Source: Acidobacteriota bacterium
GTDB lineage: Bacteria; Acidobacteriota; Blastocatellia; Pyrinomonadales; Pyrinomonadaceae
Direction of reading: 5' to 3'
Length of the DNA stretch: 64,000 bases
Assembly (NCBI GenBank): GCA_016713675.1
Contig: JADJOS010000001.1
Coordinates: 2,294,001 to 2,358,000, forward strand
Of this stretch, positions 1 to 9,676 are shown in pieces. Position 1 is the stretch's first letter, and every line of letters begins with the position of its first letter. Below the pieces are notes generated by a model that had not been told where the DNA came from, ran no database searches, and saw nothing but the letters and a program-made list of their open reading frames with translations. The position numbers and the translations under genes are program-made.

Positions 1-110
1 CCGAACGATTTCCACAGTGGTTTTCCACAGCTCGCGAGATTGTCGGCCATGGATTCATAGTCCTTGAAGAAATTGAAAAAATGTGTCACAAGTTACGTGG
101 AGGCATCATT

Positions 111-1373
111 ATGAAACGCGCTCTATTCGTTACGATCTCAATAATCTATTTTGCTATCTCCGCTTCTGCTCAGAGTGAGACACCGACTCCATCACCGACG
201 CCCGTCCCGAGGATCGACCTAATTGACGAGCAAAAAAAACTCATCGAAAAGGAGACCGAACTGCTCGAGGCACGCACCAAATACCTCAAGGCCTACGCCG
301 ATGCTGCCGGAGCCAGCAGTGCGACCCGCGACAACACCGGCGGCAAGACGGCTTTTCAGCTCGATAAGGAACCGATCCTCGAAACGATCGCCCTCAGCTA
401 CGAAGCCGTCGACGAGATCGCAGGTCGCGTCGAATCGAGGATCAAACCGTTTATGGGCAATTATGACAGGATCGTGCTGTTCTACGAGCCCGACTTTCTT
501 TCGCTCTCGCGTTACCGGCTGTATCGCGAAGAAGCGAAACTCGCGCTGGCCAATTACGAAGCCCTGATCAAGGCCGTCGAAGAGGAGGCCAAGAAACAGG
601 ATGTCGAGAAGGTCGTCGGCATTGAATCGATCGACAGAAGCGGCGGCAGTATGATCACGGCGTTAAGTATGCCCGGAATCGCCGGTGCGGCGGTCAAATC
701 CGTGGCCGATCTGATCTCGTTGTTTCGCACAGATACTACGATCTCCGAATCGATCAACGTGATCGATACCAAGTCAATAAATGCAGTGATCGCCGGGAAA
801 CTGCTTGGTAGCCAGAGCGGCAAGATCATTTACAATCCCGAGCAGTTCGTACCGGAATATGATATTGGGATCGGCGATCCAAATTCGTTCTACCAAACCG
901 TTAGCCGTCTGCGGGCCAGCGCCGGATATGTCGATTATCTGATGGAAGCGATCGATCACATGCCGCCAAAGCAGCAGCGAAGCGAAGGAACGGCCCGCCT
1001 CATCGCCAGTATCAAGATCGTTAAAAAGCAGCTGGATCTGCTTGCATTTAAGATCGAGCAGGACCCGATACCGGAGACATCAGCGGAAAAGGCCGCCTAT
1101 ACCGAGTTTCGATCAATGGTCCGAGCCGAAAAGCTCGATCGGTTCTTGAACGCGGCAAGCGGGCGAACCGGAATTCTTAAGGTTCGTCTGCTCACATCCG
1201 GCGGCAGCCGGCGTGAGAGCCGAAACCTATTACTTGGAACCAAGACTGATTACAGCGGCAGTGCCGTGATAGAGCTAGCTCTGTATGATACGGACGGAAC
1301 GATGCGGATCTCCGAAGTGATGCTCCATCACACTGGATTTCGTAAGTTCAGGACGCAGAAAGTAAAGCCTTAG
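111..1373 (+). CDS. Exported protein of unknown function
   Basis: Predicted 420-residue secreted or periplasmic protein of no family I recognise. An ATG at 81 is in frame, but the ATG at 111 has a TGGAGG Shine-Dalgarno seven bases upstream and begins a clean signal peptide (MKRALF, hydrophobic core, SASAQ cleavage), so 111 is preferred. A Thr/Pro linker (TPTPSPTPVP) follows at about residues 24-33, then a charged, mainly helical body (EKETELLEARTKYLKAY) with one Gly/Ala-rich hydrophobic stretch near residues 185-205. It converges on mobA with overlapping stop codons. Existence as a gene is firm; function is unknown. Confidence 0.8.
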   Translation: MKRALFVTISIIYFAISASAQSETPTPSPTPVPRIDLIDEQKKLIEKETELLEARTKYLKAYADAAGASSATRDNTGGKTAFQLDKEPILETIALSYEAVDEIAGRVESRIKPFMGNYDRIVLFYEPDFLSLSRYRLYREEAKLALANYEALIKAVEEEAKKQDVEKVVGIESIDRSGGSMITALSMPGIAGAAVKSVADLISLFRTDTTISESINVIDTKSINAVIAGKLLGSQSGKIIYNPEQFVPEYDIGIGDPNSFYQTVSRLRASAGYVDYLMEAIDHMPPKQQRSEGTARLIASIKIVKKQLDLLAFKIEQDPIPETSAEKAAYTEFRSMVRAEKLDRFLNAASGRTGILKVRLLTSGGSRRESRNLLLGTKTDYSGSAVIELALYDTDGTMRISEVMLHHTGFRKFRTQKVKP

Positions 1374-1936
1374 CTAATTATCTCGTTCGCCCGGCGGAGG
1401 TCGTCAGGCGTGTTAACGTTGGTCGACCAGCGGACGCCCTTAGGTTCTACGATACTGACATCGAGCATTTCACCCAGTTGTTGAAGGCGCCAATTGTCAG
1501 AAGTGATAATTTTTTCGACGTAAGGCAAACATCTTTCCGCACGATAGACAGAGCATAGCGGTTGGATGTGGCCGTCATGCTGCTTCGGAATGGCGGCATC
1601 TTGATCTCCGATCGCCGCGACGAGCTGAGTAAGAAGTTCGCTCTCGACGAACGGCAGATCGCATGCCAGAACGGCGGCGAGTTCTGTCTTGCAGTCGGCG
1701 AGGGCCGTGTATAGCCCAACGATCGAGCCGCGTCCCTCGTAAGTATCAGGGATCACTGCCAATCGACCGCTGTGATCGCTTCGGAGGCCGACGATAGTTA
1801 CAGATCCCGCGATCGATGCAAGTGCTTCAGCGGCACGCTCGATAAGAGTTTGTCCGTGGAAACTGAGCAGTGCTTTGTCTTCGCCCATCCTCGAACTCTG
1901 TCCGCCCGCAAGTACATATCCTGAAACACGATCCAT
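1370..1936 (-). CDS. mobA: Molybdenum cofactor guanylyltransferase MobA
   Basis: Transfers GMP from GTP to molybdopterin-Mo to form the guanine dinucleotide cofactor of DMSO-reductase-type enzymes, in the cytoplasm. The 188-residue protein matches family length and opens with the nucleotide-binding signature LAGGQSSRMGEDKALL at residues 9-24; ACDLPF near residue 93 is the metal-binding Asp region, and a WSTNVNTPDDL motif sits near the C-terminus. It stands alone, with no other cofactor-biosynthesis or molybdoenzyme gene in the window, so its client enzyme must be elsewhere. A nucleotidyltransferase for another cofactor is the only real alternative. Confidence 0.9.
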   Translation of the reverse strand: MDRVSGYVLAGGQSSRMGEDKALLSFHGQTLIERAAEALASIAGSVTIVGLRSDHSGRLAVIPDTYEGRGSIVGLYTALADCKTELAAVLACDLPFVESELLTQLVAAIGDQDAAIPKQHDGHIQPLCSVYRAERCLPYVEKIITSDNWRLQQLGEMLDVSIVEPKGVRWSTNVNTPDDLRRANEIIS

Positions 1937-2046
1937 ATACCTAAGAATAAGGTAATTTGCCGCAAAACGTGTACGAAAAGATCAAAAGCCGATCGTCGAA
2001 TAAATATGCTTGCGGGGAACGCGGGTTTTATGAATACTAGCTAGGT

Positions 2047-2868
2047 ATGGGCGAGCGGCTAGATAAATTTCGACGCGACGGGTTTTTGGTACTCGAAGGG
2101 TTTAATTCTGATGCAGATTGCGATGCATTGATCGCACGGGCGGAGGAGCTCGCGTCGGGATTTGATTACGACGGACACCCGTCCGTGTTTCAAACGTCGG
2201 AACAAGAACGAACGAGCGACGAATATTTTCTCGAATCCAGCGGCCGCATCTCGTTCTTTTTTGAGAAGGATGCGTTCGATGCCGGTGGTAAACTGAGGAG
2301 CGACGTACTTCATTCGCTCAACAAGATCGGCCATGCACTTCACGATCTTGACCACGAATATGTGCGATTTTCAAGGTCACCACAGATGAAGCAGCTTGCG
2401 GTTGACCTCGAACTGAACGGTTCGCTTCTGATCCAGAGCATGCACATTTTCAAGTACGCTGAGATCGGCGGAGTAGTGGATGCGCATCAGGACTCAACAT
2501 TTCTTTACACTCAGCCAATGTCGTGTGTAGGGTTTTGGTTCGCATTGGAAGATGCAACGATCGAGAACGGTTGCCTCTGGGCAAAGCCGGGCGGACACCG
2601 GACAACGCTGAGGTCCCGCTTCAAAAGAAAACCCGGCGGCGGCACAGAGTTTGAGGTAATTGATGAAACGCCGTATTGCCTGGAGGATATGATCCCGCTT
2701 GAGGCTAAAAGGGGTACATGCATCGTACTCGACGGAATGCTGCCGCATTACAGCCGTCCAAACACGAGCGACCGGTCTAGACAGGCATACACACTGCACG
2801 TGATCTCACCGGATGCCCAATATTTGGCCGACAATTGGCTGCAGCGTTCAGAACTGTCCCCGATCTGA
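2047..2868 (+). CDS. Phytanoyl-CoA dioxygenase (PhyH) family protein
   Basis: Predicted Fe(II)/2-oxoglutarate-dependent oxygenase of 273 residues. The PhyH N-terminus is recognisable (FRRDGFLVLEGF). The facial-triad HxD appears as AHQD near residues 147-149, a distal His is in MLPHYSRPN near 232, and the RQAYTLHV segment near 246 carries the Arg expected to hold 2-oxoglutarate. GFWFALEDATIENGCLW is typical of the family core. Bacterial members act on varied lipid or small-molecule substrates, so the substrate is unknown. It lies 87 bases before the debranching enzyme on the same strand, with no evident functional link. Confidence 0.85.
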   Translation: MGERLDKFRRDGFLVLEGFNSDADCDALIARAEELASGFDYDGHPSVFQTSEQERTSDEYFLESSGRISFFFEKDAFDAGGKLRSDVLHSLNKIGHALHDLDHEYVRFSRSPQMKQLAVDLELNGSLLIQSMHIFKYAEIGGVVDAHQDSTFLYTQPMSCVGFWFALEDATIENGCLWAKPGGHRTTLRSRFKRKPGGGTEFEVIDETPYCLEDMIPLEAKRGTCIVLDGMLPHYSRPNTSDRSRQAYTLHVISPDAQYLADNWLQRSELSPI

Positions 2869-2955
2869 CCAAAATAGACCGCGAGTGATCCGTTTTTGGC
2901 GGCCAAAACGGGTTGTTGCCAACCTGTGCGTACAAGGTGGAAAATAGAGTTTACA

Positions 2956-4914
2956 ATGATCATTCTCAAAAAGGATATATGCAGTGATTTCGAAAGGGCC
3001 TCTTCAAGGGAATGGCTTGAAACCAACGGCATCGGAGGTTATGCGTCTTCGACCGTTTCCGGGGCCAACACGCGGCGGTACCACGGATTGCTTGTTGCGG
3101 CAACGCAGCCGCCGCTTGGCCGCGTGGTGATGCTGTCTAAATTCGAAGAGACTGTGATCATCAATGGCGAACGGTTCGAAATTTCATGCAATCAATATCC
3201 CGGCAAGGTCCATCCTGACGGCTGTAAATATCTGGTCGAACTTCGGCTCGATCCATTTCCAATTTGGACCTATGAGGTGAACGGTTCGGTCATCGAAAAG
3301 TCAGTGTTTATGGTTAACGGTGAAAATACGACCGTTTGCCAATGGAAAGTGACCGGCGAACCTGAGATCTCTGTATCGAAGATCGAGATCGAGCTAAGAC
3401 CGCTGCTAGCATTTCGCGATCACCATCATTTGCGGAGCGAACATGGCGGATTTGATAAGAGCTTTCAGATCGGCGATGGGGCAGTTTCTGTGCGGCCGGT
3501 CGAAAACATGCCGAGTATCAATATTGCCCACAACGCGTTTGAAGTTGAGGAGCAAGGCTATTGGTACAAAGATCTCGAATATGAGATCGAGAGGGAACGG
3601 GGATTTGATTTTCACGAGGATCTGTTCCAGCCATTTAGTTTGAAATTTGATCTAACTGAACCTGCGGTCGTAATTGCTTCTACCGAACAGCGGGTTGCAG
3701 CCGATGCCGACATCTTGAGACGCTCTGAGATGAAACGGCGGGCCGCAATCATTGCCGGATCGGGTGCAAAAGATAGTCTATCTCGTCAATTGGTGCTGGC
3801 TGCGGATCAATTCATCGTCGACCGAGGCGCGGGCAAGACCGTCATCGCCGGGTATCACTGGTTTTCTGACTGGGGCCGCGACACTATGATCGCGTTGCCG
3901 GGCCTGACATTTTCTACAGGTCGGCCAGCGATCGCGAAGAGCATTTTGACCGAGTTCTCAAATCATATTTCCGAAGGGATGGTTCCAAATCGCTTTCCCG
4001 ATGTCGGCGAAACGCCCGACTACAATACCGTTGACGCCACACTTTGGTTCTTCGAGGCGATCCGGGCTTATACGGAAAACACCGGCGACTTTGAGTTTGT
4101 CCGTGTGAAACTTTACGACAAGCTTGCGGCAATCATAGATTGGCACGTTCGCGGCACGCGTTACGGCATTCATGTCGACACCGATGGTTTGTTGTACGCC
4201 GGTGAGCCGGGAACTCAGCTCACTTGGATGGACGCAAAGATCGGCGATCTTGTAATTACCCCGCGTACAGGAAAAGCTGTCGAAATACAGGCACTCTGGT
4301 ATAACGCACTGTGTATCATGTCGGATCTTGCCGTTCGATTCGGTGATACGGCCCAGCAGGCAAGGTATTCGGAGATGGATGAGGTCGCACGTGAGAGCTT
4401 TAACGGACAGTTTTGGAACGATGATGCTCAATGCCTTTATGATGTGATCGATGGCGTAGAACGCGATCCCTCTGTCAGGCCAAATCAGATCTTTGCGGTA
4501 AGTCTGCGGCATTCGATGGTCGACCCCGAAAGAGCGAGAAAGATCGTTGATAAGGTCGAGGCAGAGCTTCTGACGCCCGTCGGACTGCGGTCGCTTTCTC
4601 CGCTCGACTCTCGTTATGTGCCTGTTTACGTTGGGTCGCCAATTGAGCGGGACTCTGCCTACCATCAAGGAACGGTATGGGGCTGGCTGATCGGCCCGTT
4701 TGTCGATGCGTTTCGAAAGGTCCATTCCAAGGATCCGATCGCAGACGCGAGGATCAGTCAGATCCTCGAGGGATTCGATGCTCACATTTCCGGAACTATG
4801 GTTGGCCAGATCTCGGAGATATTCGACGGCGAGCATCCACACAAGGCCCGCGGCTGTGCCGCTCAGGCTTGGAGTGTCGCCGAACTCTTACGTGTCAATT
4901 TTGTGGCAAGATAG
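2956..4914 (+). CDS. Glycogen debranching enzyme (amylo-alpha-1,6-glucosidase family)
   Basis: Hydrolyses alpha-1,6 branch points of glycogen-like glucans in the cytoplasm. The 652-residue protein has the N-terminal GDE domain (EWLETNGIGGYASSTVSG, residues 16-33) and the C-terminal (alpha/alpha)6 barrel with WFSDWGRDTMIALPGL near residue 300 and SPIERDSAYHQGTVWGWL near 560, both diagnostic of the archaeal/bacterial debranching type. The longer frame begins at 2896, but the family start is the ATG at 2956; an AAGGTGG lies 15 bases upstream, which is rather far. Ten bases separate it from the next gene, so the two may be co-transcribed. Confidence 0.9.
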   Translation: MIILKKDICSDFERASSREWLETNGIGGYASSTVSGANTRRYHGLLVAATQPPLGRVVMLSKFEETVIINGERFEISCNQYPGKVHPDGCKYLVELRLDPFPIWTYEVNGSVIEKSVFMVNGENTTVCQWKVTGEPEISVSKIEIELRPLLAFRDHHHLRSEHGGFDKSFQIGDGAVSVRPVENMPSINIAHNAFEVEEQGYWYKDLEYEIERERGFDFHEDLFQPFSLKFDLTEPAVVIASTEQRVAADADILRRSEMKRRAAIIAGSGAKDSLSRQLVLAADQFIVDRGAGKTVIAGYHWFSDWGRDTMIALPGLTFSTGRPAIAKSILTEFSNHISEGMVPNRFPDVGETPDYNTVDATLWFFEAIRAYTENTGDFEFVRVKLYDKLAAIIDWHVRGTRYGIHVDTDGLLYAGEPGTQLTWMDAKIGDLVITPRTGKAVEIQALWYNALCIMSDLAVRFGDTAQQARYSEMDEVARESFNGQFWNDDAQCLYDVIDGVERDPSVRPNQIFAVSLRHSMVDPERARKIVDKVEAELLTPVGLRSLSPLDSRYVPVYVGSPIERDSAYHQGTVWGWLIGPFVDAFRKVHSKDPIADARISQILEGFDAHISGTMVGQISEIFDGEHPHKARGCAAQAWSVAELLRVNFVAR

Positions 4915-4924
4915 ACCATATCTT

Positions 4925-6394
4925 ATGGAACATTTTGATGTATTGATCGTCGGTGCGGGGCTCTCGGGAATTGGTGCTGCGGCTCAATTGCGCACCGAAT
5001 GCCCCGATAAGAGCTTTGTGATACTGGAGGGGCGTGAGGCAATGGGCGGCACTTGGGACCTTTTCCGCTATCCGGGCGTTCGTTCCGACTCGGATATGTT
5101 CACGCTCGGGTACAGGCTGCGGCCATGGAAAGCCCCAAAGGCAATAGCCGACGGTCCCGCGATCCTTGAATATATCCATGAGACGGCTCGAGAATTCGCT
5201 GTGGACAACAAGGTCCGCTATAACCACCGCGTAAAACAGGCGTCATGGATTTCAGACGATGCCCGATGGACTGTCGAGGTCGAGTCGGGTCCTGATCGAA
5301 CGCCGGTTAGTTTGACTTGCGGATTTCTCTACCTTTGCACCGGTTATTATGACTACGATCAAGGTTATACGCCCGAATGGCCTGGTGTTGAGCAGTTTCG
5401 CGGAAGGGTCATCCACCCGCAAAAATGGTCCGATGACATCGACTATGCCGGTAAACGCGTTGTCGTGATCGGCAGCGGTGCCACGGCCGTTACGCTTGTT
5501 CCGGCAATGGCCGGGACTGCGGCACATGTCACGATGCTGCAGCGTTCGCCCACATACGTGCTTTCGCTGCCGTCAGAGGATAAGATCGCGAATTTCTTGC
5601 GTGCGGTGCTGCCGGCAAAGGCGGCATATGTACTCTCGCGTTGGAAAAATATTTTGATCGGCTTGTTTCTATACACACTATCGCGGAAACGGCCGTCGGC
5701 GATGAAGCGGTTGATCTCGAAAGGGGTGAAAAAGGAACTCGGCGAAGAATATGATCTCGGGCAGTTTACACCGACCTATGATCCGTGGGATCAGCGTCTT
5801 TGCCTGGTGCCCGATTCTGATCTATTTCGCTCGATCCGCGATGGCAAAGCGTCAGTCGTTACGGATCATATTGACACTCTCCCAGAGACCGGATTGCTGC
5901 TGAAGTCTGGGGAGCGGCTTCAGGCCGACATTATCGTAACCGCGACCGGACTTGTCCTGAAATTAATGGCGGGTCTCCAGTTGATCGTCGATGGCAAACC
6001 GGTCGTTATGTCGAAAACGATGGCATATAAGGGCATGATGTATAGCGACATCCCAAATGCCGCGTCCGCTTTCGGTTACACGAATGCCTCGTGGACGCTA
6101 AAATGTGACCTGACCGCCGAATACGTTTGCCGTCTGCTCAAATATATGGACAAACACGGATACGCCCAGTGCACACCGAGGATCTGCGATCCGTCGATAA
6201 CGCCCGAGCCGGTCCTCGATTTCAATTCCGGTTACGTTCTGCGTGCACTCGACACCTTGCCGTCGCAGGGTTCAAAACCGCCTTGGCGGCTCCATCAAAA
6301 CTACATTAAAGACCTCCGAATGATGCGCTTCGGCCGCATCGACGACGGCACGATGGAATTCAGAGCGGCTGGCAAGAATGCCTCGTTAAACTAA
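4925..6394 (+). CDS. FAD-containing monooxygenase, EthA-like Baeyer-Villiger type
   Basis: Flavin- and NADPH-dependent monooxygenase converting ketones to esters or oxidising soft heteroatoms. The start is the ATG at 4925 (MEHFDVLIVGAGLSG), ten bases after the debranching enzyme, giving 489 residues, the length of mycobacterial EthA. The FAD-binding GAGLSG is at residues 9-14, GGTWDLFRYPG near 41, the Baeyer-Villiger fingerprint appears as FRGRVIHPQKW near 157, and the NADPH-binding VIGSGATA near 181. TATGL lies near residue 339. The substrate cannot be told from sequence. An N-hydroxylating monooxygenase is less likely given the fingerprint. Confidence 0.85.
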   Translation: MEHFDVLIVGAGLSGIGAAAQLRTECPDKSFVILEGREAMGGTWDLFRYPGVRSDSDMFTLGYRLRPWKAPKAIADGPAILEYIHETAREFAVDNKVRYNHRVKQASWISDDARWTVEVESGPDRTPVSLTCGFLYLCTGYYDYDQGYTPEWPGVEQFRGRVIHPQKWSDDIDYAGKRVVVIGSGATAVTLVPAMAGTAAHVTMLQRSPTYVLSLPSEDKIANFLRAVLPAKAAYVLSRWKNILIGLFLYTLSRKRPSAMKRLISKGVKKELGEEYDLGQFTPTYDPWDQRLCLVPDSDLFRSIRDGKASVVTDHIDTLPETGLLLKSGERLQADIIVTATGLVLKLMAGLQLIVDGKPVVMSKTMAYKGMMYSDIPNAASAFGYTNASWTLKCDLTAEYVCRLLKYMDKHGYAQCTPRICDPSITPEPVLDFNSGYVLRALDTLPSQGSKPPWRLHQNYIKDLRMMRFGRIDDGTMEFRAAGKNASLN

Positions 6395-6489
6395 CCAAAG
6401 ACAGAAAATTCACCTTGGATTTAGCTACTAATGGGCTAGGATGCAGATATTGGGCCCCTTCGGATCACGTTTGTCGAGCGGCGGGTATC

Positions 6490-7254
6490 TCAGTTCTTTT
6501 TTCGAAACGGGGCATCAGATTTCAGCGTGATCGAAAAAACGTGATTGATACGCCTCAGGCCCGAAGCGGTTGACGAAGACTTAAATATTGTTTGCAGTGA
6601 ATAGCCTGCCTCGATCCGCCAGAGTCGTTTTTGATCAAGCGGGAAGATCAGGCCCGCATATAATTGGTTCGAATCGACAAACTTCCGTCCCGACGGTGGC
6701 GGTAATCGAACTGCGATCTCGTCATTTATATTCAACGATATCTTCTTAGTTATCGGCGTGATGAATTTTGCCTGATAACGAAGTGCATTCTCAAAGTTCC
6801 ACGATGATATGCGGTCGAATGCTGGTGCTGTCTTGCGCCCGATCCAACGTTGTTCCATTCGGAATCGCTGGACAAACTGATGGCGCTTTCCGCTTCCAAA
6901 CTTTTGTTTCCAGGTAAACTGTTCCCAAATTCGATGTTCCGGAAACTTGTATGGGTCCGACGCCGCGTCGATCGGCTCCGAATACTGCACCGCATACCCA
7001 CCCGAGATTCGATTGCCGCCTTTGAGATCGTAGTTCAATCCAACTCGTAAGAAATAACTGGCCGGATCGATTAGGATCTTGTTTCGAGTGAAGTAGCCTT
7101 CGAGTACCACTCCCCACGGCTTTCCCTCAACAAACGGATGATAACCTTCGTAACCATACGAACCGCCGGCATTTACCGGCAGGTCGGCCTGCGCCAAAAC
7201 GGCGATCGCGTTCAATGCAAAAAAAATGACGGCCAAGGCGAAGCGTGCAAGCAT
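6490..7254 (-). CDS. DUF2490-like outer-membrane beta-barrel protein
   Basis: A 254-residue exported protein. The signal peptide starts at the ATG at 7254 (MLARFALAV...AVLAQ); an upstream in-frame TTG at 7278 would add charged residues before it and is less likely. The mature protein has alternating polar/aromatic strands (WGVVLEGYFTRNK, FLRVGLNYDLKGGNRISGGYAV) and the HRIWEQFTWKQKFG...RFRMEQRW segment typical of DUF2490. This suggests an outer-membrane barrel or related surface protein of unknown cargo. Its upstream region (7300-7335) contains repeated TGTTACA-like words in both orientations that could be an operator. Confidence 0.65.
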   Translation of the reverse strand: MLARFALAVIFFALNAIAVLAQADLPVNAGGSYGYEGYHPFVEGKPWGVVLEGYFTRNKILIDPASYFLRVGLNYDLKGGNRISGGYAVQYSEPIDAASDPYKFPEHRIWEQFTWKQKFGSGKRHQFVQRFRMEQRWIGRKTAPAFDRISSWNFENALRYQAKFITPITKKISLNINDEIAVRLPPPSGRKFVDSNQLYAGLIFPLDQKRLWRIEAGYSLQTIFKSSSTASGLRRINHVFSITLKSDAPFRKKN

Positions 7255-7396
7255 GAATTCGTGTTTGTGCGGCCGCAAGATCTATTCGCGGACACTTTCA
7301 AATGTTACATTTGTGTTACAACAATGTAAACAATCGAACGCGAGATTTCGGCACTTGTTCCCTTGGATCGGTACAGGAAGTGTTGTTTAGCGAAAC

Positions 7397-7424
7397 AGAA
7401 AAAGGGCCGCCTTCAGGCTGCCCT
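7397..7424 (-). terminator. Rho-independent terminator after tRNA-Thr
   Basis: On the minus strand GGGCAGCC-TGAA-GGCGGCCC forms a GC-rich stem with one mismatch, followed by TTTTTC. It lies 17 bases downstream of the tRNA-Thr 3' end. Confidence 0.75.
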
Positions 7425-7440
7425 TAACTATTGAAAATAA

Positions 7441-7516
<76 letters not shown>

Positions 7517-7812
7517 ATTTGCGGTAAACATGGCGTTGACCGCAAACGAAGATACTAGCAAATGTAGGGAATCGTGTGCAAATCGTGCCTGACCGTGAGT
7601 GATCTCAATTCGAGACGGCAGCGCTATCAAATTAAAGCGAGAACGGTTGAGATCACATCTGAGTTTAACGCAGCAAAAACTTGTTGACCAATTGCTGTCT
7701 TAAATACTACAATAATTGAGGCCAATTGGATTTTGTGTCCGTTGGCGTTGCCATCCTATGTTTCGCTGCCCTTCTGCGGCGATCGATCATCAAGAAATTA
7801 GAGGAGAAAATC

Positions 7813-8790
7813 GTGAATTTTCAACAACTTACCATGCGTTTACTGCTTTCCAGCTTTGTTCTCTTAATGCTTACAGCCGCGGGCTTTGGCCAGGCTAAAA
7901 TGATGCCGACAGTTAACTACGGTGCTGAACGGGCCCCGAAAAGTGTTGCGGCCGGAAATAATCTTTATTGTGCCGGTTATATTCAGTCGAATGGGATCAG
8001 TACGGCAAACAAGATCGTCGGATCGAACAACGAAGCTGACGCCTACAATTTCAAACAGAACGATTTTCTTTACATCAACATGGGAGCCAACAAAGGCGTG
8101 AATGTCGGCGATGTTTTCGCGGTGGTTCGTCCCCGCGGGCAGGTCGAGAGCCGTTGGACCAAAAAGGGTGACATCGGATTTTATGTGCAAGAGGTGGGTG
8201 CGGTCGAAGTGGTTCGTGTTAAGAACGAAGTCTCGGTCGTTCGCGTTAAGGCCTCGTGCGACACTTTCCTGCTCGGAGATCTGATCCAGCTGACCGAAAA
8301 GCGAACTAGCCCGCTTGTCGAGAAGCGTCCGCCGCTTGATCTGTTCGGCGACCCGTCAGGCAAAGCGATGGGCCGCATCGTAATGTCACGAGACGGAGCA
8401 GAAATGCTTTCGCGAGATTTTATTGTTTACGTTGACCTTGGGGCCGACAACAATGTGCAGGTTGGCGATCATCTGACGATCTTTCGTCCGTTGGGCAAGG
8501 GCAATTTGATGCAGACTCCGGAAATCGAAACGGCGAGTGCACGCGACGAAGGATTCCAAAGCGATGTTTACCGCGGCGGAAAGATCTCAAATCAGACCCC
8601 GCGTAAAAGCGGTGATAAGGCCGACGGCCATGTGGTCACAACATTTGATGCCAAGCGCGGCCGAACCATCGGCTTGCGTCAGGTCGTCGGAGAAGCAGTA
8701 GTGCTCAACGTTAAAGAACATACCGCGACAGTGGTCATAACCCGAACGGCCCAAGAGATCCACACAGGCGATTGGGTCGAAGTACAGTAG
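7813..8790 (+). CDS. Exported protein with two repeated beta modules
   Basis: Unrecognised 325-residue secreted protein. The frame is open from 7726, but the GTG at 7813 has GAGGAG six bases upstream and begins a signal peptide (FQQLTMRLLLSSFVLLML...GFGQ), so it is the likely start. Two internal modules resemble each other: NDFLYINMGANKGVNVGDVFAVVRP (about residues 81-105) and RDFIVYVDLGADNNVQVGDHLTIFRP (about 199-224). Each is followed by a segment ending in valine-rich strands. The N-x-G-x-x-x-G-V-x-V-G-D pattern suggests duplicated small beta-barrels. Envelope location is inferred. It ends in a strong terminator, so it is probably monocistronic. Confidence 0.75.
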   Translation: MNFQQLTMRLLLSSFVLLMLTAAGFGQAKMMPTVNYGAERAPKSVAAGNNLYCAGYIQSNGISTANKIVGSNNEADAYNFKQNDFLYINMGANKGVNVGDVFAVVRPRGQVESRWTKKGDIGFYVQEVGAVEVVRVKNEVSVVRVKASCDTFLLGDLIQLTEKRTSPLVEKRPPLDLFGDPSGKAMGRIVMSRDGAEMLSRDFIVYVDLGADNNVQVGDHLTIFRPLGKGNLMQTPEIETASARDEGFQSDVYRGGKISNQTPRKSGDKADGHVVTTFDAKRGRTIGLRQVVGEAVVLNVKEHTATVVITRTAQEIHTGDWVEVQ

Positions 8791-8817
8791 TAGTCGAGAT
8801 CAATAAGATGAATAACT

Positions 8818-8848
8818 GCGGGCGAGATCGGATCTTGCCCGCTTTTTT
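8818..8848 (+). terminator. Rho-independent terminator
   Basis: GCGGGCGAGATC and GATCTTGCCCGC pair around a one-base loop region and are followed by TTTTTT. The site lies 28 bases after the preceding stop codon and abuts the convergent pgsA stop, so it may act in both directions. Confidence 0.85.
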
Positions 8849-9560
8849 AGTTCTCGAGATCACTGGCGAGCGATTCGTCGTCGATCGGAGCTGTTCGGTT
8901 CCGTTCGCGTATGAAGTAGGAAAAATAACCATACATCGACCAGACAGCGGTGATCACGGCGATCCAGAGAGCACCGCGGCCGACAAGGTAGCCAAATACC
9001 TTCCAGTCGTTGGAGGTAAGCGAGAATGACGTGAGATTTGAGAATGCCGTCTGGACCTCGGCTACATTCCAAAGGAATGCAGGATAGCCCATGCCGAAAT
9101 TCGACACCGGCACGCTGCCGTTCGCCGCGGCTACGAGTAGGGCGACGATGGCTACACACTGAGCCCACATCTTAAATTTCCCCAGGCTCTGGGCCTGAAT
9201 GACAATACCTTCGCTCGCCGCAACACTGCGCAATCCCGTGATAATGAACTCACGTCCGATGATCACACAAACGGCCCACGACGGCGCGAGATGCTTCTCA
9301 ACGAGCACTATCAATGCGGCGGAAATAAGTAGTTTGTCAGCTATCGGATCTAGGAATTTACCCAGAGTCGAGACCTGATTTCGGCGGCGTGCGAGTTGTC
9401 CGTCAACAATATCGGTCAACGCGGCGATCAGAAAAATAACGATCGCGAGGGCATAGCTGCTGAATCCGAACCACGTCTCCCCGGTGGGCGTCAGCATCAC
9501 GACGACCAGCAAAGGGACGACGACGATACGGCCAAGTGTTATGTAGTTCGGTAGATTCAC
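8847..9560 (-). CDS. pgsA: CDP-diacylglycerol-glycerol-3-phosphate 3-phosphatidyltransferase
   Basis: Integral membrane enzyme making phosphatidylglycerol phosphate, the committed step to phosphatidylglycerol and cardiolipin. The CDP-alcohol phosphatidyltransferase signature DG-x2-AR-x8-G-x3-D-x3-D is complete in DIVDGQLARRRNQVSTLGKF plus LDPIADKLL (about residues 46-75). Several hydrophobic segments follow, and the acidic tail is cytoplasmic. It is 237 residues including a C-terminal extension relative to shorter homologues. The start is GTG at 9560 (MNLPNYITLGRI) with AGGAT upstream. Confidence 0.92.
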   Translation of the reverse strand: MNLPNYITLGRIVVVPLLVVVMLTPTGETWFGFSSYALAIVIFLIAALTDIVDGQLARRRNQVSTLGKFLDPIADKLLISAALIVLVEKHLAPSWAVCVIIGREFIITGLRSVAASEGIVIQAQSLGKFKMWAQCVAIVALLVAAANGSVPVSNFGMGYPAFLWNVAEVQTAFSNLTSFSLTSNDWKVFGYLVGRGALWIAVITAVWSMYGYFSYFIRERNRTAPIDDESLASDLEN

Positions 9561-9623
9561 AGCATCCTAAATGATAATCTCAATCGACGACACGTGCAAA
9601 AGACGATCGCTCGCAAATATATT

Positions 9624-9651
9624 AAAAAAGGCGAGCCGAAATCGGCTCGCC
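9624..9651 (-). terminator. Terminator of the DUF1800-DUF1501 operon
   Basis: Perfect minus-strand hairpin GGCGAGCC-GATTTC-GGCTCGCC followed by TTTTTT, 26 bases after the stop codon of the DUF1501 gene. Confidence 0.9.
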
Positions 9652-9676
9652 GGAAAGTCCACTGGGCGAGATCTCT

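Noticed and set aside
1..30. TTTCCACAG and TTTTCCACA as DnaA boxes or origin
   Set aside because: Only two imperfect boxes at the window edge with no dnaA, dnaN or AT-rich unwinding region visible.
3958..4842. Long antisense frame (294 codons) inside the debranching enzyme gene
   Set aside because: Shadow of a strongly supported gene on the other strand; no domain, ribosome site or signal peptide.
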